Positions 24,780 to 24,785 of a stretch of DNA of 24,785 nt are shown here, piece after piece. Source of the DNA: Pseudomonadota bacterium (GTDB lineage Bacteria > Pseudomonadota > Gammaproteobacteria > Burkholderiales > Burkholderiaceae_A). The position numbers and the translations under genes were made by a program. Numbering within the stretch: the first letter of the stretch is position 1; each line of letters opens with the position of its first letter. Under the pieces are notes generated by a model. The model was not told the origin of the DNA. It worked only from the letters and a program-made list of their open reading frames with translations, and searched no databases. The stretch spans positions 9,176-33,960 of the forward strand of contig NYVY01000045.1 in NCBI GenBank assembly GCA_002684875.1, read 5' to 3'.

Positions 24780-24785
24780 TGTTTT

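Noticed and set aside
1..24785. Search for mobile elements, CRISPR arrays, toxin-antitoxin pairs or defence genes
   Set aside because: No transposase or integrase motifs, no regularly spaced repeats and no accessory islands were seen. The content is core genes in conserved order.

Overview
The window looks like chromosomal housekeeping DNA from a low-GC, tightly packed betaproteobacterium, probably a small-genome aquatic lineage. This rests on gene order and protein character: trxA-rho-rpmE(type B), 4.5S RNA-dnaX-ybaB-recR-MAPEG, carA-carB-greA-rlmE-ftsH-folP-glmM-pstSCAB, and a CobD/CbiB-family protein beside rsgA and orn. These neighbourhoods are typical of Betaproteobacteria (Methylophilales, Nitrosomonadales, Burkholderiales). 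The AT-rich sequence and short intergenic gaps suggest an OM43-like streamlined genome, but the exact taxon is inference.

Layout. 1-970: a CobD/CbiB-family membrane protein cut by the left edge, meeting rsgA tail to tail (927-1925, minus). orn (1992-2567, plus) diverges from rsgA. 2564-6326 is a minus-strand block transcribed trxA > rho > rpmE > a GT-C type membrane glycosyltransferase. From 6466 the plus strand carries the 4.5S SRP RNA, dnaX, ybaB, recR and a MAPEG protein, then the nucleotide, RNA and cell-wall block carA, carB, greA, rlmE, ftsH, folP, glmM. One small cysteine-containing exported protein (19421-19738, minus) interrupts this. The phosphate transporter operon pstS-pstC-pstA-pstB follows, and the window ends with tRNA-Pro(TGG) and tRNA-Arg(TCT).

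The most notable locus is dnaX. Its conserved N-terminus (YQALAR..RPKKFSNVVGQE) extends upstream of any ATG, GTG or TTG and can only start at an ATC codon behind a GGAGGT Shine-Dalgarno. In the middle, a run of 14 adenines is followed at once by TGA, and the tau C-terminal domain continues in another frame. This is the arrangement expected for slippage-based production of gamma-like and tau-like clamp-loader subunits, unless the A count is a sequencing error.

Regulatory signals I could support are an extended -10 promoter at the 4.5S RNA, a Pho-box-like direct repeat before pstS, a terminator or attenuator hairpin between pstS and pstC that moves the pstC start downstream, a 24-bp near-perfect palindrome between the small exported-protein gene and pstS, and a promoter before the tRNAs. 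TTG starts are common (rsgA, the glycosyltransferase, ybaB, carA, ftsH). I saw no insertion sequence, CRISPR array, prophage or other obviously transferred segment, and no gene-free stretch longer than 300 bases.
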